Below are positions 55,208-62,431 of a stretch of 64,000 nt of DNA, one piece after another. The notes beneath the pieces were generated by a model. It made no database searches. It had not been told where the DNA came from and saw only the letters and a program-made list of their open reading frames with translations. Position 1 is the first letter of the stretch. Each line of letters opens with the position of its first letter. Location of the stretch: the NCBI RefSeq assembly GCF_014199535.1, contig NZ_JACHNV010000003.1:621289-685288 (forward strand), written 5' to 3'. Origin of the DNA: Hymenobacter latericoloratus (GTDB lineage Bacteria; Bacteroidota; Bacteroidia; Cytophagales; Hymenobacteraceae). The translations under genes were made by a program, and so were the position numbers.

Positions 55208-55843
55208 ATGACTCGTCCGCTGGCCCTGTTTCCGCTGAACCTGGTTGTGTTTCCGGGGGAAAAACTCAACCTGCACATCTTTGAGCCCCGCTACCGTCAG
55301 CTTGTGCACGACTGCGAACAGGAGGGCATTACCTTCGGTATTCCTTCCTACCTCAACAATCAGGTAAGCCCGCTGGGGACGGAAATGCGGCTGGTAAGCG
55401 TGGAAAAAACGTATCCGTCGGGCGAAATGGACATCCGGACCCGGGCCGTGGGCGTGTTCCGGATTCAGGAGTTCTACCGCCAGCTGCCCCATAAGCTGTA
55501 CGCTGGGGCCGCCGTGGAGGACGTGCCGGACGACTCCACCCCCGACCCGGCCCTGCAGGAGCGCACCCGGGAGCTGGTGCGGCAGCTGTACAGTATTCTG
55601 GGACTGCAACGGCTTTTTCTGGAACTTCCTCCCGATTTTCGAGTGTACGACATTGCCCACCACCTTGGCCTGAGCACCGAGCAGGAATACCAACTGCTGG
55701 AGGCTACCCGGGAGGTAGAGCGTCAGCAGCTCGTGCTAGTGCACTTACAGCAAATATTGCCCGTACTGCAGGAAACCGAGCGCCTGAAGGAGCGGGTGCG
55801 CCTGAATGGCCACTTCAAGAACCTGACCCCGCCTTCCTTCTAG
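55208..55843 (+). CDS. LON N-terminal-domain protein
   Basis: The 211-aa protein consists of a LON substrate-binding domain only: LALFPLNLVVFPGEKLNLHI, then FEPRYRQLVHDC and the helical tail. No ATPase or protease is present. Standalone LON-domain proteins are thought to bind substrates or act as regulators; nothing here specifies the target. It is divergent from mtgA. Confidence 0.88.
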   Translation: MTRPLALFPLNLVVFPGEKLNLHIFEPRYRQLVHDCEQEGITFGIPSYLNNQVSPLGTEMRLVSVEKTYPSGEMDIRTRAVGVFRIQEFYRQLPHKLYAGAAVEDVPDDSTPDPALQERTRELVRQLYSILGLQRLFLELPPDFRVYDIAHHLGLSTEQEYQLLEATREVERQQLVLVHLQQILPVLQETERLKERVRLNGHFKNLTPPSF

Positions 55844-55931
55844 ACTACCCGCCCTGCGGGCGACGGTGCCGCGCCTTTTTCTTCGCCTTCACTGAAGTAG
55901 CCTGCGTATAGCTACCGAATAACCTGATGCC

Positions 55932-57224
55932 GTGCCCGACCTGACGCTGCTTCTGTATGTAGGAATAGATGTAGCCTTGCTGCTACTGGGCTGGCTGCTG
56001 TGGCGTTTCCGGCAGGAGCGGCAGTACCGGCGGCGGCCCTACGTGGCCCCGGCCTACAACGACTGGGCCCGGCAGCCCCTCCCCCCTCAGCCCCCCCGGC
56101 ACCGGATAGCCCTGCTCGGCGACCCAGGGGCCGTGGTAACCGACGGTACTGACCCTATTCTGAGCCTGCTGAACAGCTGGCAGCGAGATACCGGCCCGGC
56201 TGGCACCATCATTATTCTCGGCGACAATGTGTATCCCACCGGCCTGCCTGCGCCCGAGCACCCGGCCCGGGCCGCCGCCGAAGCTCGCTTCAATACGTTG
56301 CTAGCTACGCTGAGGGAGTTCCCGGGCCGGGTGGTGTTTCTTAGCGGCAACCACGACTGGAACAAGGGCCGCCCCGATGGCTGGGAGTATTTGCGGCGGC
56401 AGGAAGCGTACGTGCGGGAGCATCTGCCCACGGCGCACTACCTCCCCCCCGACGGGCAGCCCGGCCCCGTTACGCTGCAGCTGGCCGAAGGGCTGCTGCT
56501 GATTGTGCTTAATACCCAGTGGTGGGTGCAGCGCGGCTCCCGGCCGGCCGCCGATGCCAAGGAGCCTTTCCGGGAGCTGCGCCGGCTGCTGAGTGCCAAC
56601 CGCCACCAGCAGGTAGTAGTGGCCGGGCATCACCCGCTGTACTCCAATGCCTTGCACGGGGGGAAGTTCACGGCCAAGCAGCACGTATTTCCGCTTACTA
56701 CGGTCCATAAACAGGCGTATGTGCCGCTACCCGTTATCGGCTCGTTGCTGCCGCTGTACCGGAAGGTGGTGGGCGCCGCCGAGGACATGGCCCACCCGCG
56801 CTACCGCAAAATGCGCCGGCGCCTCCTGCGGGTGCTCCAGGAGTTCCCCGGCGTTATTTACGCGGCCGGCCACGACCACAACCTGCAATACTTTCAGTAC
56901 AAAGGGGGGCACTACCTGGTCAGTGGCTCGGGCAGCAAAACGGCCTTTGTGCAAAAGGGCGGCCGGGCCACCTTCGTGCATGAGCACAAAGGCTTTTTCA
57001 GCTTAGAGGTGTACACTCCGGGCGAAACGTGGCTGCGGACCCTGGAGCCCGGGCCGGCAGAAGAGGTGTTCCGGCTGCGGCTGGAGCCGCCAGCCCTAGC
57101 TGCTCCTGTTCCCTTACCCCGGCCAGCTACCGTAAGCCAGCTGCCACCCTCGGCAGGCCAGGTAGCAGGAGCGCCGCCGCACTCCACAGGGCCCGGACAG
57201 CCAGCGGGCCGGCCCCTACGCTGA
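55932..57224 (+). CDS. membrane-anchored metallophosphoesterase
   Basis: The 430-aa protein starts at GTG with one N-terminal membrane helix (LLLYVGIDVALLLLGWLLW) and a calcineurin-like phosphoesterase domain: GDPGAVV, IIILGDNVYPTG, LSGNHDWNKG, VVAGHHPLYSN and YAAGHDHNLQY. It matches the N-terminal module of the large metallophosphoesterase-lipoprotein-barrel proteins, here alone. The related middle modules are separate genes at 46.4 and 48.2 kb. The C-terminal 50 residues are proline-rich. The last 9 bases overlap the convergent lipid kinase gene. Confidence 0.85.
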   Translation: MPDLTLLLYVGIDVALLLLGWLLWRFRQERQYRRRPYVAPAYNDWARQPLPPQPPRHRIALLGDPGAVVTDGTDPILSLLNSWQRDTGPAGTIIILGDNVYPTGLPAPEHPARAAAEARFNTLLATLREFPGRVVFLSGNHDWNKGRPDGWEYLRRQEAYVREHLPTAHYLPPDGQPGPVTLQLAEGLLLIVLNTQWWVQRGSRPAADAKEPFRELRRLLSANRHQQVVVAGHHPLYSNALHGGKFTAKQHVFPLTTVHKQAYVPLPVIGSLLPLYRKVVGAAEDMAHPRYRKMRRRLLRVLQEFPGVIYAAGHDHNLQYFQYKGGHYLVSGSGSKTAFVQKGGRATFVHEHKGFFSLEVYTPGETWLRTLEPGPAEEVFRLRLEPPALAAPVPLPRPATVSQLPPSAGQVAGAPPHSTGPGQPAGRPLR

Positions 57225-58130
57225 GGCGGGCGGCCCGAGAATGCGCAGGCTCCGGGGGTCAATTTCTACTTCCACCGGGGTGGGCAGGCGGCAGGGCTCC
57301 CCGTCAATCTGCACCAGCACTTCCGCCTGGCCCGGCACGCTGATGCGGGCCCGCCGGCAGCTTAGCCTCCGGGTATAGTCTGAAACGTCGAAGTCGTTGG
57401 TGTACAGGTGGTAGAGCAGCCCGGGGGCGGCAAGGTTCGGAAAGGGCTCTATCAGGCAGATTTCAAACTGGCCATCATCCAGCTCCCTATCCGGATTGAT
57501 GATGACATTGCTCCCGAAAGTATTGGCGTTGGCAATGGTTACCATGAACGCCGGACCTTCCCAGGTTTGCTGGTCGGTTTCGATGTGGTAGATAGCTGGC
57601 TGGTAGTTGACGTACTCCTGGGTGGCAATGCGCACGTAGGCACCCGGCCCGCGGGCCCCGCCCTGGTCGAACCGTTCTACCACCAGCGCATTAAAGCCCA
57701 GGTCGGCCAGGTGAGCCGAAAATCGGCCGCCTACCCGCAGCGTGTCCACAATGCGCAGCTGGTAGTCCCAGGTTAGCCGCAGGGCCTGCTCTACCTCCTG
57801 CGGTATGCCTAAATCTTTGGAGAGGCCATTTCCAGAGCCCAGCGGAATGATGCCCAACGGTGTTGCGCCGCCGGCCAGGGCCTCGGCTACCAAGCTGGCA
57901 GTACCATCGCCCCCGGCCGCAAATACGGCGTCGGAGGGATGCGCCGCCAGGTGGCTGCGCAGGCGGCCCAGGTCGTCGTTGCCGCTGGTATGAAAAAATG
58001 TTGCCCTGCGCCCTCGCTCCCGGCAGTAGCGCCGGATGGTAGCTTCCAGCTCCGTTTTATCAATATCGCCGGATACAGGATTGAGGACGAACAGCAGGTG
58101 TCGAAGCGTAGGACAAGCGGTGGGTGGCAT
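57216..58130 (-). CDS. diacylglycerol kinase family lipid kinase
   Basis: The 304-aa protein of the DAGK/YegS/BmrU family has LFVLNPVSG near the start, the nucleotide motif AAGGDGTASLVAEAL and GIIPLGSGNGLSKDLGIP, and a C-terminal beta-rich domain. These enzymes phosphorylate diacylglycerol or related lipids; the substrate is unknown. Combined with the App1 gene at 52.4 kb, a phosphatidic acid/diacylglycerol balance is plausible (inference). It overlaps the metallophosphoesterase stop by 9 bases. Confidence 0.9.
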   Translation of the reverse strand: MPPTACPTLRHLLFVLNPVSGDIDKTELEATIRRYCRERGRRATFFHTSGNDDLGRLRSHLAAHPSDAVFAAGGDGTASLVAEALAGGATPLGIIPLGSGNGLSKDLGIPQEVEQALRLTWDYQLRIVDTLRVGGRFSAHLADLGFNALVVERFDQGGARGPGAYVRIATQEYVNYQPAIYHIETDQQTWEGPAFMVTIANANTFGSNVIINPDRELDDGQFEICLIEPFPNLAAPGLLYHLYTNDFDVSDYTRRLSCRRARISVPGQAEVLVQIDGEPCRLPTPVEVEIDPRSLRILGPPASA

Positions 58131-58201
58131 GACAAGAAAAACTAAGGTTCAGCAGCTCTCAGGGGGTAGCCCCGCCAGAGGTCGGTCACGTCTGAAACGC
58201 A

Positions 58202-58226
58202 CATAGCCGACCTAAGGTCGGCTATG
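58202..58226. terminator. palindrome between M48 paralogue and lipid kinase
   Basis: CATAGCCGACCT and AGGTCGGCTATG are perfect 12-bp arms around one base. It lies 26 bases past the M48 stop and probably terminates it, though without a T run. Confidence 0.5.
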
Positions 58227-58251
58227 GAACACAGAATTTATGGAGTGGGCC

Positions 58252-59061
58252 CTACGGTTTCAGGTTGCCGGGCAGCCCCTGCGGGAAATCTTCGGCTATA
58301 TCGCGCTGCAGCTCCTGAATGCGGTTGCCAGGGTTGGGGTGGGTACTCAAAAATTCGGGCGGGCCGCCGCCGTGGTTAGCCTGATCCAGAATTTCCATTA
58401 CCTGAATCATGGAACGCGGGTCGTAGCCGGCGGCCGGGGTGAAATCAACGGCGAGGCGGTCAGCCTCCAGCTCATCTTCGCGGCCGTAGCGCAGCGTGAG
58501 CAGCTTGCCAACCATTGCCGCCGCGGCCGCGCTGGCCATCGTAGCGGGCCGGTCGGGGTCGTAGAGGCCAATGGCGGCGGCACCGGTCAGGCCCTGAGTC
58601 AGCCGGGATTTGGCAATCTGCTCAGCCGAGTGCCGGCCTACCACGTGCCCGATTTCGTGGGCCAGTACACCGGCCACCTGCCCTTCCGTTTTCAGGTTTT
58701 TCAGCAGACCGGCCGTAATAAATATCTGCCCGCCGGGCAAAGCAAAGGCGTTAATCGTGTTTTCGTCGGCTAGCAGATGAAACTGAAATTTGTAGGGGCT
58801 CTGGCGGACTTTGGTGCTTTGCACAATCTGCTGACCAATGCGCTCAAGGGCGGCGCCGGCCTGGCGGTCGGGGTGGATGCCGCCGTACTGCTGGGCCATT
58901 TCGGGGGCGGCCTGCAAACCCAGGGCTATTTCCTGGTCAGCCGACATATCAACGTGCTGCACTTCGCCGGTCACTTCGTTTTTCTGCGTGTTGCAGTAAT
59001 ACGGGATGAACGCGAAGGCCGCCATGACCAAAGCAATTATGTATCGAAGGCTTCCTCGCAT
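58252..59061 (-). CDS. M48 family metalloprotease, paralogue
   Basis: The 269-aa protein has an N-terminal hydrophobic signal or anchor (YIIALVMAAFAFIPYYC, possibly a lipobox) and the zinc site in GVLAHEIGHVVGRHSAEQIA, the third ligand in REDELEADRLAVDF, and STHPNPGNRIQEL. It is a BepA/LoiP-like periplasmic protease, paralogous to 51469-52278. The middle has an Ala-rich helix (ATMASAAAAAMVGKLL) absent from that copy. The start is ATG 59061. Confidence 0.9.
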   Translation of the reverse strand: MRGSLRYIIALVMAAFAFIPYYCNTQKNEVTGEVQHVDMSADQEIALGLQAAPEMAQQYGGIHPDRQAGAALERIGQQIVQSTKVRQSPYKFQFHLLADENTINAFALPGGQIFITAGLLKNLKTEGQVAGVLAHEIGHVVGRHSAEQIAKSRLTQGLTGAAAIGLYDPDRPATMASAAAAAMVGKLLTLRYGREDELEADRLAVDFTPAAGYDPRSMIQVMEILDQANHGGGPPEFLSTHPNPGNRIQELQRDIAEDFPQGLPGNLKP

Positions 59062-59253
59062 GGTTGGGGGTAGGGAAAAGGGAGTGAAACAAGCTAAAAA
59101 GGGGCCGGGTGGCCTCTAGGGCCTTGTAACGCGAAGCCTACGGTAGGGTTGTCGGGGCCGGCAGAACCTAAATCTGACCTACCCACGTATCAGTCACTAT
59201 TCCGGCCCGCCTACCCGGCGGGCCGTTTCTCCCCACTGCAACTTCCCTCTCCC

Positions 59254-59448
59254 ATGAATCAGAAACGCACCTTTGGCAGCATTCTTACCATCCTGGGCAT
59301 ACTCGGTATTATTGTCGGCGCCCTGGCATTCCTCCAGATCGGGGGGCTGGGCCTGAGCAAGATGAACTCGTTTGTACCTTTCGTTATCGGGCTGATTTTC
59401 TTTTTCGCCGGCATTAACCTGGTAAAAACCACCGGCGACCGGGCTTGA
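59254..59448 (+). CDS. small two-helix membrane protein
   Basis: The 64-aa protein from ATG 59254 (MNQKRTFGSILTILGILGII) has two membrane helices separated by a short polar loop (QIGGLGLSKMNSF) and ends VKTTGDRA. It resembles small conserved Bacteroidota membrane proteins of unknown role. The upstream ATG at 59149 would add 35 residues that are not conserved-looking. It ends at a strong terminator. Confidence 0.75.
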   Translation: MNQKRTFGSILTILGILGIIVGALAFLQIGGLGLSKMNSFVPFVIGLIFFFAGINLVKTTGDRA

Positions 59449-59487
59449 GCCCACCCGGGTTTTCTGAGAGTACACCCCAGTATAGCC

Positions 59488-59530
59488 AAAGCCCCGCCGG
59501 CTGTTTTGTAACAGCGGGCGGGGCTTTTTT
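59488..59530. terminator. bidirectional terminator
   Basis: AAAGCCCCGCC pairs with GGCGGGGCTTTTTT around an inner stem GCTGTT/AACAGC, between the small membrane protein (plus) and the L,D-transpeptidase (minus). Confidence 0.85.
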
Positions 59531-59548
59531 CTGGGATAGAACGGCGGG

Positions 59549-60355
59549 TTAGCCAACCTGCCCAAGCAGGCCCTTGCTACGGGCAAAGCCCACCAGGGCC
59601 GGATCCAGACTTAACCAGTTGGAGCGGTAGCCAGTATACGCGGGGCCATTGGCAAACAGCACGGTTCCGCCTTTTATCGTGCGGATGATGGCCGGCGTTT
59701 GTTCTACGGGCAGAGCCGGGCAGCCCTGACTACGCCCCAGCCGCCCGTGCTGCCGGATAAACTGCTGGCTAACATAGTCTGCACCGTGTACCACCACGGC
59801 GCGACTGAGGGCATTGGTGTTGTAGCCGGCATCTACTCCGTGCAGCTTCAACGACAGGCCGTGCTTGCCTTGGTAGGTAGCACCCGTTACGTAGAACCCC
59901 AGACTACTCATCTCTGAGCCCTCGCGGTTCGAGAAATTCTGGGCGAACTCCTCCCCCGTGTACTTACCGTGTGCTACCAGCGTGTGGTGCAGTAGCTTTC
60001 CTTTGGCCAGATCAAGTGTCCAGAGCCGCTTCTGGGTGCTGGAGCGACTAAAATCGATAATGGACAATATGTGGGCGCTGGTAGTACCCCGCTGCTGCAG
60101 ATGGTAGAAGCCAATCAGCGCGCGGCGGTACACATCCAGCGGCAGGCCGGTAGCACTCAGGCCCGCCTGGGCGTAAGACAGGGCTACGTGCTGCTCAAAA
60201 GCAGCCATTACGAAAGCTTTTTCCGGGCCGTTGAGCCGTACGCTCGCGGCGGCAGGGGTAGGTGTGCGGCCAGTGGGCGGTGCCGCTGCCAACGGGTTGC
60301 CCAGCGTGAGGGCGGTCAGCAACAATCCGGCAACCCGGGTAAACACATTCGTCAT
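59549..60355 (-). CDS. murein L,D-transpeptidase family protein (YkuD_2 type)
   Basis: The 268-aa protein has a signal peptide ending NPLAAA and the PF13645-like catalytic region: LSIIDFSRSSTQKRLWTLDL, HGKYTGEEFAQNFSNREGSE, then HGADYVSQQF and the active-site Cys in GRLGRSQGCPALP. Family members form or edit 3-3 peptidoglycan cross-links or attach proteins. It lies near mtgA and the M48 genes, fitting an envelope theme. It is divergent from the lipoprotein gene at 60473. Confidence 0.9.
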   Translation of the reverse strand: MTNVFTRVAGLLLTALTLGNPLAAAPPTGRTPTPAAASVRLNGPEKAFVMAAFEQHVALSYAQAGLSATGLPLDVYRRALIGFYHLQQRGTTSAHILSIIDFSRSSTQKRLWTLDLAKGKLLHHTLVAHGKYTGEEFAQNFSNREGSEMSSLGFYVTGATYQGKHGLSLKLHGVDAGYNTNALSRAVVVHGADYVSQQFIRQHGRLGRSQGCPALPVEQTPAIIRTIKGGTVLFANGPAYTGYRSNWLSLDPALVGFARSKGLLGQVG

Positions 60356-60472
60356 CGGCTAATTCAGTCGGGGCGAAGTAAATTGCGAAGGCATCAGGCC
60401 GTTTTGCGGCCCTGGGTAAGTCAAAAATAGCACTTTTCTCTCACTACCCTTCGGGGGCCAAACTCACTTTCC

Positions 60473-60871
60473 GTGCAAACCGTTCCCTTTTTTCTCCGGC
60501 GCCTCGCAGTCATCCTTGTGGCAGGAGCGCTGACTGCCGGTTGCGGCCACTCCCTGCCCAGCCTTCCGGGCTTCGACTCTGAGGCTTGGCGGGCTGATGC
60601 GTACGGCTGCCGAAGCAAGCGCGCCACCCTGCTCCCGGTTCTGGAGAAACACCGTGGCGAGCTGTATGGCGCCCGCGTTAACGACATAACCCGCCTGCTG
60701 GGCCACCCCGACGAGGAAGAGCTAGGAGAGCAAAGCGACAAAGTGTACATCTATTACGTAACTGCTGGCCTGCAGTGTGCTCCGGGGCACCCGCGCGCCG
60801 CCCGGGGCCGGGTCATGTTGCGCAGCGGGGCTACGGGCACCATCACAGAAGTTATTCTCCCGGTGATTTAG
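60473..60871 (+). CDS. small lipoprotein, function unknown
   Basis: The 132-aa protein starts at a GTG and has a clear lipobox (LVAGALTAGC). The mature part has RATLLPVLEKHRGELYGARV, then DITRLLGHPDEEELGEQSD and YIYYVTAGLQC. This resembles the small SmpA/OmlA-like beta-alpha fold family around a LGHPDE-type motif, as seen in outer-membrane assembly lipoproteins (weak similarity). I do not assign a function. Confidence 0.7.
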   Translation: MQTVPFFLRRLAVILVAGALTAGCGHSLPSLPGFDSEAWRADAYGCRSKRATLLPVLEKHRGELYGARVNDITRLLGHPDEEELGEQSDKVYIYYVTAGLQCAPGHPRAARGRVMLRSGATGTITEVILPVI

Positions 60872-60937
60872 TCCCAGTAAACTGTAAGTATTCTGCTAAC
60901 GCCCCACCCACGCTGAGAGGGAACGTTGCAAAAGCCA

Positions 60938-60972
60938 GCGCGGCCGCACCATGTAGTGTGGTGCGGCCGCGC
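60938..60972. repeat. 14-bp perfect GC palindrome
   Basis: GCGCGGCCGCACCA and its exact inverted copy flank a 7-base loop; each arm holds a GCGGCCGC octamer. It lies between the convergent lipoprotein and Spy-like genes and probably ends both transcripts. Confidence 0.6.
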
Positions 60973-60998
60973 AGGTTTGGTAAATGAAAAAGGCTACG

Positions 60999-61406
60999 TT
61001 AGCCCAAGCCGCCTTCGTTGGAGTTAGCGGGTGGGGTAGGCACGGAGTCGCGCTTTTGCTCCTCACGGAACAGGCTTAACTGCGAAGGCGTGAGGATGCG
61101 GCTGCACTCGGCCTCGTATTGTGCTTCCAGCTCAGCCATTTTGGCGTTGCGCTGCAGCGGATCCTGCTGGTACTCCCACTGAATTTCCTCCAGCCGGGCC
61201 AGCTTTATCTTATTTACTTCGCGCAACTTAATAAACTGAGCCTCATTTAGTTGCAGCTGAGAACTCATTTGCCGGGTAACCTCTTCCACCCGCTCAACAG
61301 CAGCATCAGGGGCTCCGGGGCGCTCGGCGTACCGGTCCCGGCGCTGCGCCAACGAGACGGTGCTTAAGCTAACGACAAGCAAAAAGGTGAGTACTGAAGT
61401 TTTCAT
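60999..61406 (-). CDS. Spy/CpxP-like periplasmic protein
   Basis: From ATG 61406 it is 135 aa with a signal peptide (VLTFLLVVSLSTVSLAQ) followed by an all-helical domain (QMSSQLQLNEAQFIKLREVN, then ILTPSQLSLFREEQ) with the LTxxQ-type motif. Spy/CpxP-like proteins are chaperones or stress sensors in the periplasm. The gene has an AT-rich upstream region with a TATATTTG element (61508-61501) and an 88-base leader. Confidence 0.78.
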   Translation of the reverse strand: MKTSVLTFLLVVSLSTVSLAQRRDRYAERPGAPDAAVERVEEVTRQMSSQLQLNEAQFIKLREVNKIKLARLEEIQWEYQQDPLQRNAKMAELEAQYEAECSRILTPSQLSLFREEQKRDSVPTPPANSNEGGLG

Positions 61407-61500
61407 ATGAAAACGGAAAGCATGCAGGTAGAAAGACATAAGTGCTGAGTTAACCAACATTTTCCAAGAAAAATTCAGCCCCTCTGCCCTTTTGTTAATA

Positions 61501-61508
61501 CAAATATA
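61501..61508 (-). promoter_or_regulatory. -7 promoter element of the Spy-like gene
   Basis: TATATTTG on the minus strand in a very AT-rich tract (61495-61610). The nearest TTG is only 14 bases upstream, too close for the standard spacing. Confidence 0.4.
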
Positions 61509-61608
61509 TACTAAAAAAAGCACAACGGAATATATACAGTATATTTTTTGTATAACTTTTTATAAAAATAACCATGTATATTTATCTACTTCTATATAGC
61601 TAGGTACT

Positions 61609-61637
61609 AAAAAAGCGGACCCTAAGGGCCCGCTTTT
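61609..61637 (-). terminator. terminator of the DUF4199 gene
   Basis: AAAAGCGG-GCCC/GGGT-CCGCTTTTTT on the minus strand with one mismatch, about 22 bases past the stop. Confidence 0.75.
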
Positions 61638-61659
61638 GGGTTGGATTGTTGAGTTGCTT

Positions 61660-62133
61660 CTACTCAATACCAGTAATCGGCTTGTGGTCGGGGCTCTTGT
61701 AGTACTGCATGGCTACCAGGGAAATAATCACGCCGGACATGGCCCCTTGCAGGATAATTGCCAGGAAAGCAATGGTCACCGAGAGGTCAAACCCAAACAG
61801 GTCCTCGGCCCGGATACCTTCCATAATCTGGCGGTTCAGTACGCCCGCGTACACGATAAAGAAGAGGGCAAACACAACGGAAGCCACCAGCGCAGTGATA
61901 ATACCCGTCCCGAATCCGTGCAGGTAGGGCATGCGGTCCTGGCGGAAACGCTTGTAATTCACAATGGCCAGGCAAACGCCGACGGCCAGAATCACGCCGT
62001 TCAGGAAGCTGAACTCGATGCGCTGGACCAAGCCCGTCAGGGAAGCAACGATAAAATATACGATCATGCCGACCGACGTAAACAGGCCGTAACGAATGCC
62101 ATTGGTTTCGGGCGTAATGCGTGAAGTAGCCAT
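61660..62133 (-). CDS. DUF4199 membrane protein
   Basis: From ATG 62133 it is 157 aa with four hydrophobic helices (YGLFTSVGMIVYFIVASLTG, LNGVILAVGVCLAIVNYKRF, TGIITALVASVVFALFFIVY, LAIILQGAMSGVIISLVAMQ). The NYKRFRQDRMPYLHGFGTGI loop is the conserved signature of DUF4199 proteins, almost restricted to Bacteroidota. The function is unknown. Confidence 0.85.
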   Translation of the reverse strand: MATSRITPETNGIRYGLFTSVGMIVYFIVASLTGLVQRIEFSFLNGVILAVGVCLAIVNYKRFRQDRMPYLHGFGTGIITALVASVVFALFFIVYAGVLNRQIMEGIRAEDLFGFDLSVTIAFLAIILQGAMSGVIISLVAMQYYKSPDHKPITGIE

Positions 62134-62359
62134 ACAAAAAAAAAGGGGTTGGGGAAAATGAACAATCGGGGGATGCTGACTGGCAGGGAACCAGCCCCGG
62201 GTGCATAGCTGTTTTCCAGGTGCTCCACGGGTGCCAGTAGTAGCCATCAGCTACTTTTTATACCGTATTGCTGGGCAGGTAGTTGTGTATTGCGGTGGCT
62301 TTTTTTTGCAATCGGCCGCAACTCTTTCCCGCAGCTCGGCCCGGCCGGGGCATTTTGCG

Positions 62360-62367
62360 TATTTTTG
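62360..62367 (+). promoter_or_regulatory. -7 promoter element of the ABC-F gene
   Basis: TATTTTTG, about 65 bases before the ATG; no clear -33 TTG. Confidence 0.35.
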
Positions 62368-62431
62368 CCGGCCGTTTCGCCGGGCCTTTGCCCGGGCCGG
62401 CCGGTCCGAAGTTTCTCCGCATATTTTTCCT

